A stretch of 60,000 nucleotides of DNA, from NCBI GenBank assembly GCA_950295325.1, contig OX485805.1:12870501-12930500 (forward strand). The letters are read 5' to 3'. A program made the position numbers and the translations under genes. The notes beneath the pieces are model-generated. The model was not told the DNA's origin, did no database searches, and saw only the letters and a program-made list of their open reading frames with translations. Origin of the DNA: Polytrichum commune (Eukaryota > Streptophyta > Polytrichopsida > Polytrichales > Polytrichaceae). This document shows, in pieces, positions 32,721 to 44,122 of the stretch. Positions within the stretch are counted from its first letter, which is position 1. Every line of letters starts with the position of its first letter.

Positions 32721-35109
32721 CCCTCAAGGACCGGCAGGTCTGAGCGGGGTTATTTAACATAACCGCTAAGTGAAATACATTGGAACACAATGACAACCAT
32801 TTACAACACAATATCACACCACACATGACTTGTCATATAATGATCTGTGGCCAACAAAGAAGAGGAAAGACGTGCTCCCAAGTCAAGTCAAGTCTGAAGA
32901 GAAGAGAAAAAAAAACACACAGAAGTTGTAAAATGAACCAAAAGCAACAGCTTTGAATGAATTACAACTTAAATGCACAGCTACATACCATCTATGCATA
33001 GCCGATCTACATACCAGACCTCTATATAATTTGGCCAAGAAACATACCTAGCGTGAATGTATAAAAGTGCTTCTGCTCTGTCACACTCCCACAAGCTGGT
33101 GTCCAACTCGTGTGTAAACGTGAACGTAGTATCCACATGATCTTTGTAGAACTTGCGAAAGACTCACAGAAACATAAATTCTCTCTAGAAAGCTGCAACC
33201 AGATACAAGACAGAGACTCTGTACCTGGCCGCCGGCTTGAGAAGAAAATATGGCTATGGGACGCACTAAGTCAGTGCACTTCAGTGACACGAGGTTTCGC
33301 GTCCTGATGGGCTCATGGCTATGCCGCTAAAATATTCACGGCTATGTGGGTATTATGTGGCTACTCTTCTTGGTTGCACACCGACATCTACATGGTATAT
33401 GCAAAGATTTGCGATCATGAAGGAGTTATGAACAGAAGCTAAAAAGACATGTGTTTCCATGAGACTGGTATGTACTTAGAATATAAACACCATTCTAGGT
33501 TTACTAATGAACACAGTTGAGAGGGTCCACATGATCACTTCAAAGGAAAGAGAACCCTTACATTCGTCTCCAACAACTTTTACTTTTCAACTCTCATTTT
33601 GAAGCTTGAAATGAGAATTTGTGCAATTCGTAATTGCTAAGTGGATGACACAATTCCAAGTCTAGTCCAAGAGCCAAGTTTTTACGCAATGGGAGTGCCC
33701 ACACGCCAGCATGCTTTAGAAGAAATTAGAAGAAAGATTAACTTTGATCTTCACAGATCGGTGTGAATGATCTGTATATTCATTGGACACCTGTCAATAT
33801 TGCTAACTACACTAAATATTGCATTTAGTGTCACCAATTGTATTTGTCTTGCTCAATATAGTGTCATCAACACTAAAATGTTTGTGATTGTAATATCTTA
33901 AATAACTTGAACTGGACTAATTTGGGGTCTTTGAATTGATTTCAGTATCAAATCAACTAGAAATATAAATATCCATATTACATACTATTTGGATGTTTAT
34001 GTTCAAGGTACAATCATATGAGATAATTCCCTCTCTCCGCGAAGATGGGCCCTCCATACTTTGCAGACTTCCTCCTTTCAAGAAGATCCATTGTGTTGTC
34101 TAGGACTATGAGAGGGATTTTAGTTTTGTCTTTTGGCCATACTCTTTCACAAGGATCCCTTGAATTGCGGTGTTGCCGCACAATGATCCTGATCAGTTTT
34201 TAGATGCTCTAGAGTTGTGAGGATAAAGAATATCACGAAGTCCCAATTATCCAACTTTGTTCATCGATTCAAAGAGTATCTGGATTCTAGAATTGAGTCA
34301 TCATGAGGTACAGCAATTATCGCCATTAGTGTGAACCACACTAATTCCAAACTCTTTGGTATTATTGCAGAGTTTTGAAATGACCCAGTTTGTTATGTTC
34401 TTCTAAGAATGAATATACACTACCCTATGTTTCTTGGATCCCCTATTTGAGACTTTATTCATTAGCACCAGGGTGAGCTGGTCTTGAACAGACACCTTTC
34501 TCTCTACACCCACTTCTCATACGATATGAAACATGCAATCAGTGCAAGATGATTAGCAAATCCAAATCACGCTCGTAGTCATTTTCTTCATCATTTTTTG
34601 GGGTTCGTATGAATTTCTTATCCATTGTCAAAGTGAAGATTATTAGATTTATCAAATGATCATATAGGTTCCTCCAATTGTGTTGACTATTGCATTTAGA
34701 ATGGTTAACAAATTTTGAGCATGTAGTCCAATCTCTTTTCAACACATGTCTTTTTGGTGTTTGTTCTTAGATTCTCATCCAACTATAATAATCTCCTGCT
34801 TAAGTACGCACCCGTTTAAGTACGCATCCAAGAAGAATTTTGGCTACATTGTTGGGTATTGGACCACTGACATCTAGCGATAAACCTGCCATTGATGGGA
34901 AAAAAAATGTCAAAAAAATTTTAATAAAAAAAAATTATGTCTACTATAATCACACATGCTAGCAAGCTCCAAGCACTTGGAGTTGTAGGTAGTTGGGAGA
35001 GACAATCCTCTGCTCTTTTTTAATTCATCTGCCCCAGAAAAGTTGTTGTTAGAAAATAATAACAATAACAATAATAAATAATCATGATAGTCATTAATAA
35101 TTGTCTTAT
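32721..35109. other. 2.4-kb stretch without a recognised gene
   Basis: AT-rich DNA without coding signal. Low-complexity AAAAAAATT runs are near 34900. I found no terminal repeats, RNA gene or recognisable promoter. Confidence 0.5.
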
Positions 35110-35368
35110 TACCACGGTCTTTTGGAATTTGCGTTAGACCTACCTCCTGGAGGTGAGCCTAACTCAAATTCCGGCAAACCATGCATCCTTATCCACAACA
35201 TGCCATGCATGACTCCATGTAGACTTTTCATCGATGAACTTTTATATTTGGGCCTTTAGGCCTTCACCTCCTAGTGTGAAGTGAATTTGGATTGTTTCCA
35301 CCTGTTCGACCAATGAGAGCTCTTACATTGCAATGGTCATGGGCCTTCAGTCTTGTGGGAAGTGGCCC
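35110..35368 (-). mobile_element. Harbinger-type MITE, family H1 (truncated relic)
   Basis: The right end GGGAAGTGGCCC at 35357-35368 and inner blocks GTTAGACCTACCTCC, ACTCCATGTAGACTTT and ACCAATGAGAGC match the minus-oriented copy at 51873-52371. The left end is missing or eroded. It is diverged and immobile, about 230 bp upstream of TRM61. Confidence 0.6.
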
Positions 35369-35404
35369 TCAGTATACTGCCCCATTCTATTAAATTATTA
35401 TTAT

Positions 35405-35434
<30 letters not shown>
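35405..35434. repeat. Microsatellite (ATG)10
   Basis: Ten perfect ATG units lie 192 bp upstream of the TRM61 start codon. None is in frame with an extension of the protein that I can see. Confidence 0.95.
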
Positions 35435-35436
<2 letters not shown>

Positions 35437-35492
35437 ATTTTACATTTGGGACTCGAGGCCATTTGGAATCGAGCTCCAAATTTAGGTCAGTT

Positions 35493-35501
35493 TTAGGGTT
35501 T
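35493..35501. promoter_or_regulatory. Telo-box upstream of TRM61
   Basis: TTAGGGTTT, the complement of AAACCCTAA, lies 96 bp before the TRM61 ATG, directly before a CG-rich leader. It is the third such box found at an RNA-related gene in this window. Confidence 0.55.
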
Positions 35502-35596
35502 CGCGACTGACGTTCTCCAAGCCCGCTCGCAACGAGAACTCTGGCTATGGCGAGAGTTGCTTGGGGTCAGGGTTTCAGCCTTCCTGGTGCAGGGCG

Positions 35597-36586
35597 ATGT
35601 CGATGCTCGCGACGCCGCGCAGCGGTAGCCGCACCATAGGCTACGGCGACGTCGTCTTCGTGTACGAGCGCCACGACCGCATCAAGGCCGTCACAGTAGC
35701 CAAGAACGGGGAGCTTCAGAACCGCTTCGGGGTTTTCCCGCACAACGAATGGATTGGGAAACCCTTCGGATGGCAAGCAGTAGCCAAAAACTCTACAGGA
35801 TTCGTATACATCCTAGCTCCCACACCGGAGCTCTGGACAAACGCACTTCCACATAGAACACAAATTCTGTATGTTGCAGACATCAGTTTCGTCGTCTCCT
35901 ATCTGGAGCTGCGACCGGGGTCCATTGTATTAGAGTCTGGAACCGGGAGCGGATCGTTGACACATTCATTAGCAAGAGCTGTAGCGCCAAATGGCCATGT
36001 GCATACATTCGATTACCATGAGCAGAGAGCTCAAGCAGCAAGGGAAGATTTCGCAAGGAATAAGGTTGATTCAGTGGTGACGGTGGAAGTTCGGGACATT
36101 CAAGGGGAAGGGTTTCCTGAGGATCTCGCAGGGAGTGTGGACGGGGTTTTTTTGGATTTGCCTCAGCCATGGCTGGCATTGCCTTCGGTGGCTAAGTCAC
36201 TCCGAGGTGATGGTGTTGTATGTTCTTTTTCTCCATGCATTGAGCAAGTTCAGAGGACATGTGAGGTCCTTGGATCCGGACATTTCAACGATATTAGGAC
36301 GTTTGAGGTGCTCCTGAGGTTCTATGAGGTGCGAAGGAATAATCTTAGCAAATCTTTTGAGTTTAGTGAGCAGGTTGGGGATGGGGCGTTTAAGTCTCCA
36401 CCTTATAAACGGCAGCGCGGGCAGAAGCCTGTAGGGGACGGATTACAAGAGAGTGAAAACCAGGAGTGTGAAAGTCTGGGAATTCAGAAAGCTGAGAAGC
36501 AAGCAGTGCAGACTGTGTTAGCTAGACCGTATCCAGAAACTAAGGGGCATACAGGTTATCTCACATTTGCACGTCGCTCCGTTTAA
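35597..36586 (+). CDS. TRM61: tRNA (adenine58-N1)-methyltransferase catalytic subunit
   Basis: A single-exon gene of 329 aa. TRM61 pairs with TRM6 in the nucleus to place m1A58 in the T-loop of tRNAs, including initiator Met-tRNA. Family blocks are in the right order: PTPELWTNALPHRTQILYV (75-93), the SAM motif ESGTGSGS (113-120), the catalytic-region FLDLPQPW (about 188), and FSPCIEQVQRTCE (about 216). The C-terminal ~60 residues are charged and variable. The start is the ATG of MSMLATPRSG; an ATG at 35546 is in another frame and the longer in-frame start is only TTG. No intron interrupts the CDS, unlike most neighbours. A four-unit tandem repeat begins at its stop codon. Confidence 0.95.
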   Translation: MSMLATPRSGSRTIGYGDVVFVYERHDRIKAVTVAKNGELQNRFGVFPHNEWIGKPFGWQAVAKNSTGFVYILAPTPELWTNALPHRTQILYVADISFVVSYLELRPGSIVLESGTGSGSLTHSLARAVAPNGHVHTFDYHEQRAQAAREDFARNKVDSVVTVEVRDIQGEGFPEDLAGSVDGVFLDLPQPWLALPSVAKSLRGDGVVCSFSPCIEQVQRTCEVLGSGHFNDIRTFEVLLRFYEVRRNNLSKSFEFSEQVGDGAFKSPPYKRQRGQKPVGDGLQESENQECESLGIQKAEKQAVQTVLARPYPETKGHTGYLTFARRSV

Positions 36587-37830
36587 TGTTCAGATGAAGT
36601 AGTGTAGAATGAGGGTTTAGGGCAGAGGTGAACACTGCTCTGCGCACATCTTTGCATGTATACCAACACCAACACCAACTTGAGCAAATTCAAGTCATAG
36701 TGCACCTTTCAAACTTGTCAATGGAGAAGGATTTTCCAATTCATGGCATTGACGCATGACTCGGTATTTGTATGGAGGTTTGGTCCTCTCTTGTCGTCTC
36801 TCTTATGGTCTGTTGGCATTGGCAAGTCATGTAACAGGGAAATGAAGTTTAATATTCGGATGAAGTTGTAGACTAGATTCAGGGTTTAGAGTTTAAGGTA
36901 GCGGGGATTGCCACTGTAGGTACAATTTTGCATGTACAACAACACAAACAACTTGAGCAAATTCAAGTCGTAATGCGACTTCGATAAAAGTTGCCAAGGG
37001 AACTGATGGAGAAGATCGTTCCAACTCACAGTATTGACGCTTGACTCAGTTTTTGCATGGAGGTATAGTCCTCTCTTTCTGTCTCACGTAGGTATACCCT
37101 AGGTGTGTTGGCAACAAGCTAGATTACGTCTTTAAAATGTTGAGCAGAATTTGCATTGGCAAGGCATGTAACAGGGAAATGAAGTATAAATTCGGATGAA
37201 GTAGTAGACTAGAATCAGGGTTTAAGGTTTAAGGTAGGGGTAGTTGCCGCTTTGGGCACATCTTCGCATGTACCACAATTCCAACAATAAACTTGAGAAA
37301 ATTCAAGTCATGATGCACCTTTGGTCAAACTTGTCAAGGGTTTTGATAAAAAAATAAAAAATCTTCCCTATTCACAGTGTTGACGCATGACTCAGTATTT
37401 GTATGAAGGTTTGATCCTCTGTTTCCTTCTCTCCTGTGTAAGTATACCTCAATGTGTTGGCAACAGAAGCTAGATCATGTCTTTCAAATGCTGAGCAGAA
37501 CTTACACTGGAAAGCATGTAACAGAGAAGTGAAGTTTAATACAAGTAGAAGACTAGAATCGGGATTTAGGGTTTAAGGCACATCTTCAAATGTACAACAC
37601 CAACAACTCGGCAAATCCAAGTCACAATGCACCTTTGGTCAAATTTGTCAAAGGGCTCTGATGAAGTTTTTTCGAATTCACAGTATTGATGCATGACTCA
37701 GTATTTGTAGGAGGTTTGATGTTTGGTCTTCTCTTTCCATCTCTCCTATGTTATACCTCAACCTGTTGGCAACAGAAGCTACAGTTCACGCCTTTCTCCA
37801 GCATTCGAATGCTGAGCATAACTTTGATGC
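36581..37830 (+). repeat. Four-unit tandem repeat starting at the TRM61 stop codon
   Basis: Units start at about 36581, 36847, 37184 and 37534 (266-350 bp each). Shared blocks in order are GTTTAATNTTCGGATGAAG, GGGTTTA, CAACTTGAGCAAATTCAAGT, TTGACGCATGACTCAGTATT and GGCATGTAACAGGGAAATGAAG. The first unit contains the TAA stop of TRM61, so the array grew from its 3' UTR. It is non-coding. Confidence 0.85.
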
Positions 37831-38428
37831 ATACATTCAAACACTCTATCTGGTGGGAATTGGGAAACCGAAGCAACCTTGATGGTTGTGTTTCCACCTA
37901 GCCAATACTTGCTTGTTCAATTTCCTCCCACACATTCTTATTACTCTGGGTTAGAGAAGATCATACTAAACAAAAATCGTAACACCATGTATTCTTGCAG
38001 TCATGGTCCAAAAACACATCTGGGTCAAGGGAGCTTAAGACCAAGGATCCTAAAAAAAGTATTGTATGGTCATGCATTGAATGTGATCAACATGAACATC
38101 TAACAAATGCAACAATCCACCATGCACCAAACAGAAAATACACACGACACTTAGTATTTTACACATTCTATTTGAAGAAACTGCTGCAAAGTGAAAGTGC
38201 CAAATAGGTAGTTGCAACCATCCAGTGCACCATCGCAAAAACACAAATAGGTAACCATTTATATCTTAAATGTGGAGGAGGTCTTGGGTATGTCTCAAGC
38301 AATCAAAGCAACGTTTCCACATTATAATTATTATTGTCACTAAATCTCAAAGCCTTCCTTTCTAGCATATGAAACCAGGGTTCAAGTGGACTTATTTTGA
38401 ATGCACAAAGTGCCATCATCTACTTAGG
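37831..38428. other. Spacer without recognised gene
   Basis: Non-coding AT-rich DNA between the TRM61 repeat array and a cluster of MITEs. No motif stands out. Confidence 0.5.
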
Positions 38429-38429
38429 C

Positions 38430-38675
38430 CCCCTTTACACTACACAGTTTATGGTATTTACTGTCACTTATTAAATACTATAAATGGACTTATGCAATGC
38501 TATAACTAAATATCGAGAATGTAATATTTTATCAAACAAAGTCATTTATGTTCTATAATGTCCAAACTACCTATTCAACTTCTGCTAGTAAAAATATTGA
38601 AGTCTACAGTAAGAAGTTTATGCATTGCGTAATTCCAAATAATAAGTGACACTAAATACCAAAATGGTATCGTGC
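38430..38675. mobile_element. MITE, TTTATGGTATTTAGTGTCA family (copy 2)
   Basis: The left end is CAGTTTATGGTATTTACTGTCA and the right end GTGACACTAAATACCAAAATGG, with inner blocks GCTATAACTA, GTAAGAAGTT and GCATTGCGTAATTCCAAAT shared with 417-634. It is directly followed by another repeat (38690). Confidence 0.6.
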
Positions 38676-38689
38676 TTGGGTTGGGAGCT

Positions 38690-39270
38690 TGAGTTGAGAA
38701 CTCAAAGAAAGGAACCTTCTCATTGGCAGGCGGCTCTTATGCAAGCTTGTTCACTCAGATCCACTCTACACAAGCTCTCATTTTGACAAGCTCTCAATCA
38801 AAATCTTATGTTACCTCCATAAGGTACATTATTTTGTCTCATTAGTGTAGGTTACCATTCGGAGTTACATGTTGCTATAACTTTACTGATTATAGTTTTT
38901 AACCCAAATAACATAAGTAGTTAGTATGCACATCAAAGAATATGATATAACTTAGTTGGTAGAATACGATAATGTCTGAGTTACAGCAACATATATGTAA
39001 CTCCAAATGGTAACCCACACTTATCAAACAAAACAATGTAGCTTAAGACCGCAAAAAACTCGAGCTCTTGTTTTGTGGACCCCAAATCAATGGACTTTCA
39101 AGCATTCTTTGTCTTGTCATGAATGTCCCATTGACTTATGGTGAACACTTCATTGACTTGTTGTGAATGCATCTTTGTTTAGAATCACTCCCCACTTGAT
39201 ATCTCACTTTGATCATGTCCGCTTTACACTTGCTTGACCTATTGAGAGCTTGACCAATCTTAACATGAAA
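38690..39270. repeat. Unclassified interspersed repeat (copy 2), interrupted by a MITE
   Basis: It matches 29476-29930 in both halves (GAGCTTGAGTTGAG near 38690, TCAAGCATTCTTTG near 39098). The two halves are split by a ~216-bp inverted-repeat element at 38825-39040, so that element inserted later. Confidence 0.6.
38825..39040. mobile_element. Nested MITE with ~45-bp terminal inverted repeats
   Basis: The left end TACATTATTTTGTCTCATTA runs on through GGTTACCATTCGGAGTTACAT. The right end is the inverted counterpart, ending AATGTA at 39040, with about six mismatches. It has no coding capacity. Target duplication is not certain. Confidence 0.7.
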
Positions 39271-39516
39271 GAGTGTAGCTCCTACCTAGAAATTGAGGAC
39301 AACCAACGGTTTAGTCATAAAGTCCACGTGCTACATAGTTGCACATTGGACTAGAGCGACCACACTCTACAACACGCTTTGGTATATCAAGGTTGATTAG
39401 CCTCAGTTGTAGGGGTTTTAAAAGTCTTTGTTGGTAATAGGTGGAAGCCTTGGAGAAAATATTTGTTATTGGGGATTGCATTTGCCGGAATTTAGGTTGT
39501 GGGGATGTGAGGAATC

Positions 39517-40058
39517 GACACCGTTTATGGTATTTAGTGTCACATGTGTACTAATATTATTTACCTTATTTTTTAGGTTTATGCTAGATAACATCAATGA
39601 CCAATCACTATCATTTAGTGTCATCTCATGACACTTGGCATTCATTGTGCACTTACTAATATCTTGGCATGATTATATTCAATAATGTTATGAGGTGTAT
39701 GTTTATGTTACATAATGGTCTACAAGTTGACTAAAAGTGTACACAGATGATACTTGACATTAGTATGCTCAAGAATACATATCTTCCTCTTTCATACTAA
39801 AATATAAATACATGACACTTGCCATTAGTATGCTCAATAATATCTTCCCCTTGCATACTAAACTGCAATATTGTAATCTCAGGTATCCAATGTGATATGC
39901 TAAATATCATGATGTAAATAGTTTTTTCAAATAAAAAAGTTAGTTATAGAATAATATCATATTTGTAATTAATGATTGTGACACATTGAGACCTCTAGAC
40001 GTCCAGTTTTGGCCCTTTGCAAATGGTGTACTTGATACTAAATACCATAATGGTGCCA
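39517..40058. mobile_element. MITE, TTTATGGTATTTAGTGTCA family (long copy)
   Basis: The left end reads ACACCGTTTATGGTATTTAG. The right end holds the inverted ATACTAAATACCATAATGG. At ~540 bp it is longer than its relatives, with internal repeats of the GACACTTG(A/C)CATTAGTATGCTCAA type near 39750-39840, and no coding region. Confidence 0.6.
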
Positions 40059-40484
40059 TGATTATAAGGTTGGAATTGCTTGCAAGGTTGACTTCATAGT
40101 CATTATAGTGAAGGATGTAGGCGGGACATTTTTTACACAAAACTTGAAGGGTTGTAGGTAGTCACGTTATGTAAACATGTTGATAGTTTAGGGTTTAGGA
40201 TTTGGTCAATAAGTATTGAGAGTTCTTTTGTCACCATAATGTGGAGGTGAATGGGACTTTGAATAGACCTAGGTTTTCCACATATTTTGGCCACTAAGGT
40301 AGATCCATGTCAGATGAGGTTAGTACGGTTAGCCTCCTTAATTGGACACATGTTTTCTGTTCTTAATTGGCGGTAGAGTCACTCTAATTCGGTGGGTAAG
40401 TAATACATGGTGATTTAGCTAGCAGCTTGATAATATTTGGGTTAGCCACCTTTGCAAAACTACACCCATCGTCCTCCATAATAA

Positions 40485-41064
40485 GGGCCGGTTTACCATG
40501 AAGTTAGACCACGAAAGATAGTATTCTTCCATGGTCCGATTTGATGGTCCAACTTCCATGGTTTGATTTCTTAAAAAAATAAATTTACAAAGTCTTTGGG
40601 CCCCTCACTAGGTGTAAACCAAATGTGGGCCAAGAGGAATGACCATGCACCAAAAGATGAATGTGGTGATTTTTTCTAATAAATTTCCAAAAAGGGCGGT
40701 TTTGGGAAAGAAAAAAAATCAAAATCAAAAATCAAAAATCAAGTTTGACCATTCTCTTGTCTTCCCTTGTCTTCATATTCTCTTCCCCAAAAAAAATTAA
40801 CATAACATCATTTCTATGCCATGGGCCAATGCCTGTTTTTTTACTAGAGCACCTCTTTTGCCTCTCCCACCACAAAACCATTGGACCATGTCAGTGGATA
40901 ATGTACGTCTTAAAACATGTCTTTTGGGGAATTCGAACTCCATGCTCACTCTAACATTTTTTTCCTTGGTGTAAACCGAAGTGGTCCTGGGACGAGTTCA
41001 ACATCCAATCACAGATTTTGCAAGGCCTTGGGACGACTTCATGGTCCATGGTGTAAACAACCCC
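40485..41064. mobile_element. Harbinger-type MITE, second family
   Basis: This is a 580-bp element with left end GGGCCGGTTTACCATGAAGT. The right end is an imperfect inverted counterpart, ACTTCATGGTCCATGGTG followed by TAAACAACCCC. It is flanked by TAA on both sides (40482-40484 and 41065-41067). Short frames inside have no transposase signature. Confidence 0.75.
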
Positions 41065-41067
41065 TAA

Positions 41068-43130
41068 GGAGTGCTATCTACCAAGCTATCACGCGCTTGA
41101 TTTTTGTGGACGAGGTGGGCAAATTAGGAGGCGGCATGTGGTTGTGAGGTGCAAACCAACTTGCGTTGGGGTTATTCTATAATGAAAAGCCAACCGAGCA
41201 ACATCTTATATTACCTATGACCACTTTAGAGGCATAATACAGCCAATATTGGCATTACTAAACTTGGTTCTCATTAACAAATGACCATGTAAAATTTGTT
41301 AACAATGTCGTCCACTTACACAACATTGAATGATAGAAGAGCTCCCCCCCCCCCCCCCCCCCTCCCCATAACATCATATTGAGAAGCAAAGAATTTTTTT
41401 ATTCGGGAGCCTAAATCAACACCTTCCTCAACTCCGATTTCAGCAATTTCAAATTCTTTGGCCCTAATTCGTAATTACTAACATGCTCAAGCTTCTAATG
41501 CTCAAATCCATAGAGCCAGAGGTGTCCACATTAGCCTCATCTACCTTATATAGCTACAGGGTGGTGGGAGTCTTGTGTTTTACCTACGAGGTGCAAGTGT
41601 TGATTGAAGTCTCCTACAAGGATGGAAGTCTTAAAGAACGGTAATTTTAATGATTTCTATTATTAGTATTATAATGAAAGTGTAAGTATTCTTGGTCGGT
41701 GTGTAGGGATATAGAGATTAATGATGGCAAGGATTATGTGGGTGATTCAGAAGAAGAAGAAGAACTCCGGTCTCCGGAGGAGGCCAGAGTGAATAGAGTG
41801 TCTGTTCGTAGGACATCCTAGGCCACACCCTAGGGCGATGGGGTTAGATGGGCGATTCATAATTTAATGAATTGCAAGAATGGAGAGAGAAGGACTGGGC
41901 TTGAAATTTTGGGATTTGAGTTACCATTTGGATTGATTTTTGTGTGTTTACACAATGCAATATTTTACTTTACTCATAAAATTAAATTGAGTAGAAATTA
42001 TACCGTGCAAAATTGCATATCATATAAACTTATGCATATTGCACCATATTGCATCCCATCTAAACATCCATGTAATCTGCAATAATGGACTCTCATAAAT
42101 ACCAACAGAAATTTGCTAGCAACTACTTTTATGGCCACAATTTTGTGGCACCCACTTAAGGTACACTCTAACCTCCCTAATATCATGCCTATGGCAACCA
42201 AAGTGCACGTGATATTAAGGAGGTAATTAGTGATAATTAGTGTAGCATGTGACATTATGGAATTACACAAAGTCAATATTGCAATAATAACAATGATGAC
42301 AACGTGATGCATGCAAGCGTGTGGTTTGAATTCTTTGGTGGATTATTTTTTATGTCAAAAACCCATGACATTGTGGGAGGTAAATGTGACAACAAGGAAG
42401 GGGATTTAAACTAAGCACATCCATTCCCTAGGGTTTGGGGATAAAAGAGAAGGAGTGACATGACGGAGGCTAGGTTGTAGAAGCAACCAATTCCATCTTT
42501 AACTCAATTATGACACATGTTTTTGGTCCCTTGAGGAATGAAATTGTCCCTTAACCGGTTAGACTCCCTTCGAAATTCTTCAATCTTGTAGAAATATGTT
42601 ATATGTGAAATGTGACATTAATATTAGTCATCACATTGTCTACAATTGAACCTAAGCAAGTTGGTATGGAATTCAAGAATTTTCATAACGTGATGCCCTA
42701 TTGGTTGATATAAGTGGTAGCAGTCCTAAATATTTGATGGGCTAGATATCTATTATGTCATGTGCACAAGTGCAAAGTATGTAGTAAAATCGAACATTTC
42801 AACTTCAATTATTGTGTTTTCAACCACCCAACATGTGCTCACCCGATATATATATAATCGCACAATCAATTTTACCAATGTAGATCAAATGCCATACAAA
42901 GAAATCAAGATTCCAAGTAATTGCATGCGCATGTGAAGTCAACACTATCCTACAAGATTGGAAATTGGAAAGTGAGAACATTATGTCCAAATGAGATTGG
43001 TGAGGGAACCACTTTGGGCAAAACTAGGGGCCACATGTACAGTAGTTCCATCATCACCTTCATTGGCCTCTGGGAGCATTCCGATAAACTTGGAACTTCC
43101 ATACCACCCTTGATGTCGAGCAGTTATAAC
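41068..43130. other. 2-kb stretch without recognised gene
   Basis: Non-coding, AT-rich. A 19-nt poly-C run is at 41344-41362. No conserved protein blocks were found in either strand by reading. Confidence 0.45.
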
Positions 43131-43244
43131 ATTATTAAGCAATGTGCGTTCGTTCATGTGGGCCCATGAGAATTTGCGCTAGCTACAGCATCCTGCGGTT
43201 ACAAATTGAAGGCCCACATGAACAAACACACACTATTTAATAAT
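43131..43244. repeat. Foldback with 34-bp arms
   Basis: The left arm at 43131-43164 (ATTATTAAGC...TTCATGTGGGCC) and the right arm at 43211-43244 are inverted copies with several mismatches, separated by 46 bp. The size and imperfect pairing would suit either a tiny MITE or a microRNA-like precursor. I cannot tell which. Confidence 0.65.
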
Positions 43245-43631
43245 GATATGGTATTCATCCCATCATGACCAATATTGATCAATCACTTGTATGTGGAAAC
43301 CAACTACATTATGAAGATATGAGAAGAATACACTCTTCATTTTGACAAAATTCGAGAAGACCCAACGGTTGTAAAGGTGGGGCATCTAGTGAAATCACAT
43401 TTGTTTTCAAATTTTCAATGATGGATTGGACAAGGACCCTCCATAAAAAAATAAAATGTTTATTTATATTTGGAAAACATAAATTTGAGGATTTGAGATT
43501 CTAGGTGATGACTATAAGTGTCTCACAATGAGCTTGAATACCAATTTTGAAACATGTTTGGCTTGAGGTGTTGCCCACACTACTAAAGATGGTTGGTCCT
43601 TGCAATAGGCAACACCCACAAGCAAGTCGTA

Positions 43632-44122
43632 GGGCCACTTCACACATGAGACTGAGAGCCCGTGACCATTACGCTTCAAGCCCTCTCATTGGTGGAAAAG
43701 GGGGAACCGGTCCAAGTTCGCTTCACAGTACGCTTAAGGGACCAACGGAGTACGTGAATGCAAGATGGATGTAAAGTCTACATGGATTCCTACATGGCAT
43801 CGAATGGATCATGTTTCATGGTCACTTGGACTATTTTCAAAAACCACCTCTTGGAGGTGGGCCTAACACCAAACCAAGAGACCATGGCACTCCAAATGCT
43901 CACAACCGTTGATTTATTCTATTTTATCATGTGTGACGACTTGCATGAATAGAAATTCATTGAAATGGCGTTTGGTTGAGGGTCCGGTCACGCATGACTT
44001 CACACTACACTTGGGGGTCCATGACCACACTACTTGATTTTGGAGGTGACTTGGGATGGCCTTTGGGCACTTTCTTTTGGGCTCCCACAATTCCATGGCA
44101 CGGCTCTTGTGTGAAGTGGCCC
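43632..44122 (+). mobile_element. Harbinger-type MITE, family H1 (copy)
   Basis: This 491-bp copy is the same orientation as 4697-5194 and highly similar to it, with GGGCCACTTCACACATGAGA at the left and TGTGTGAAGTGGCCC at the right. The flanks GTA and TTA differ by one base, so the duplication is slightly eroded. Confidence 0.85.
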
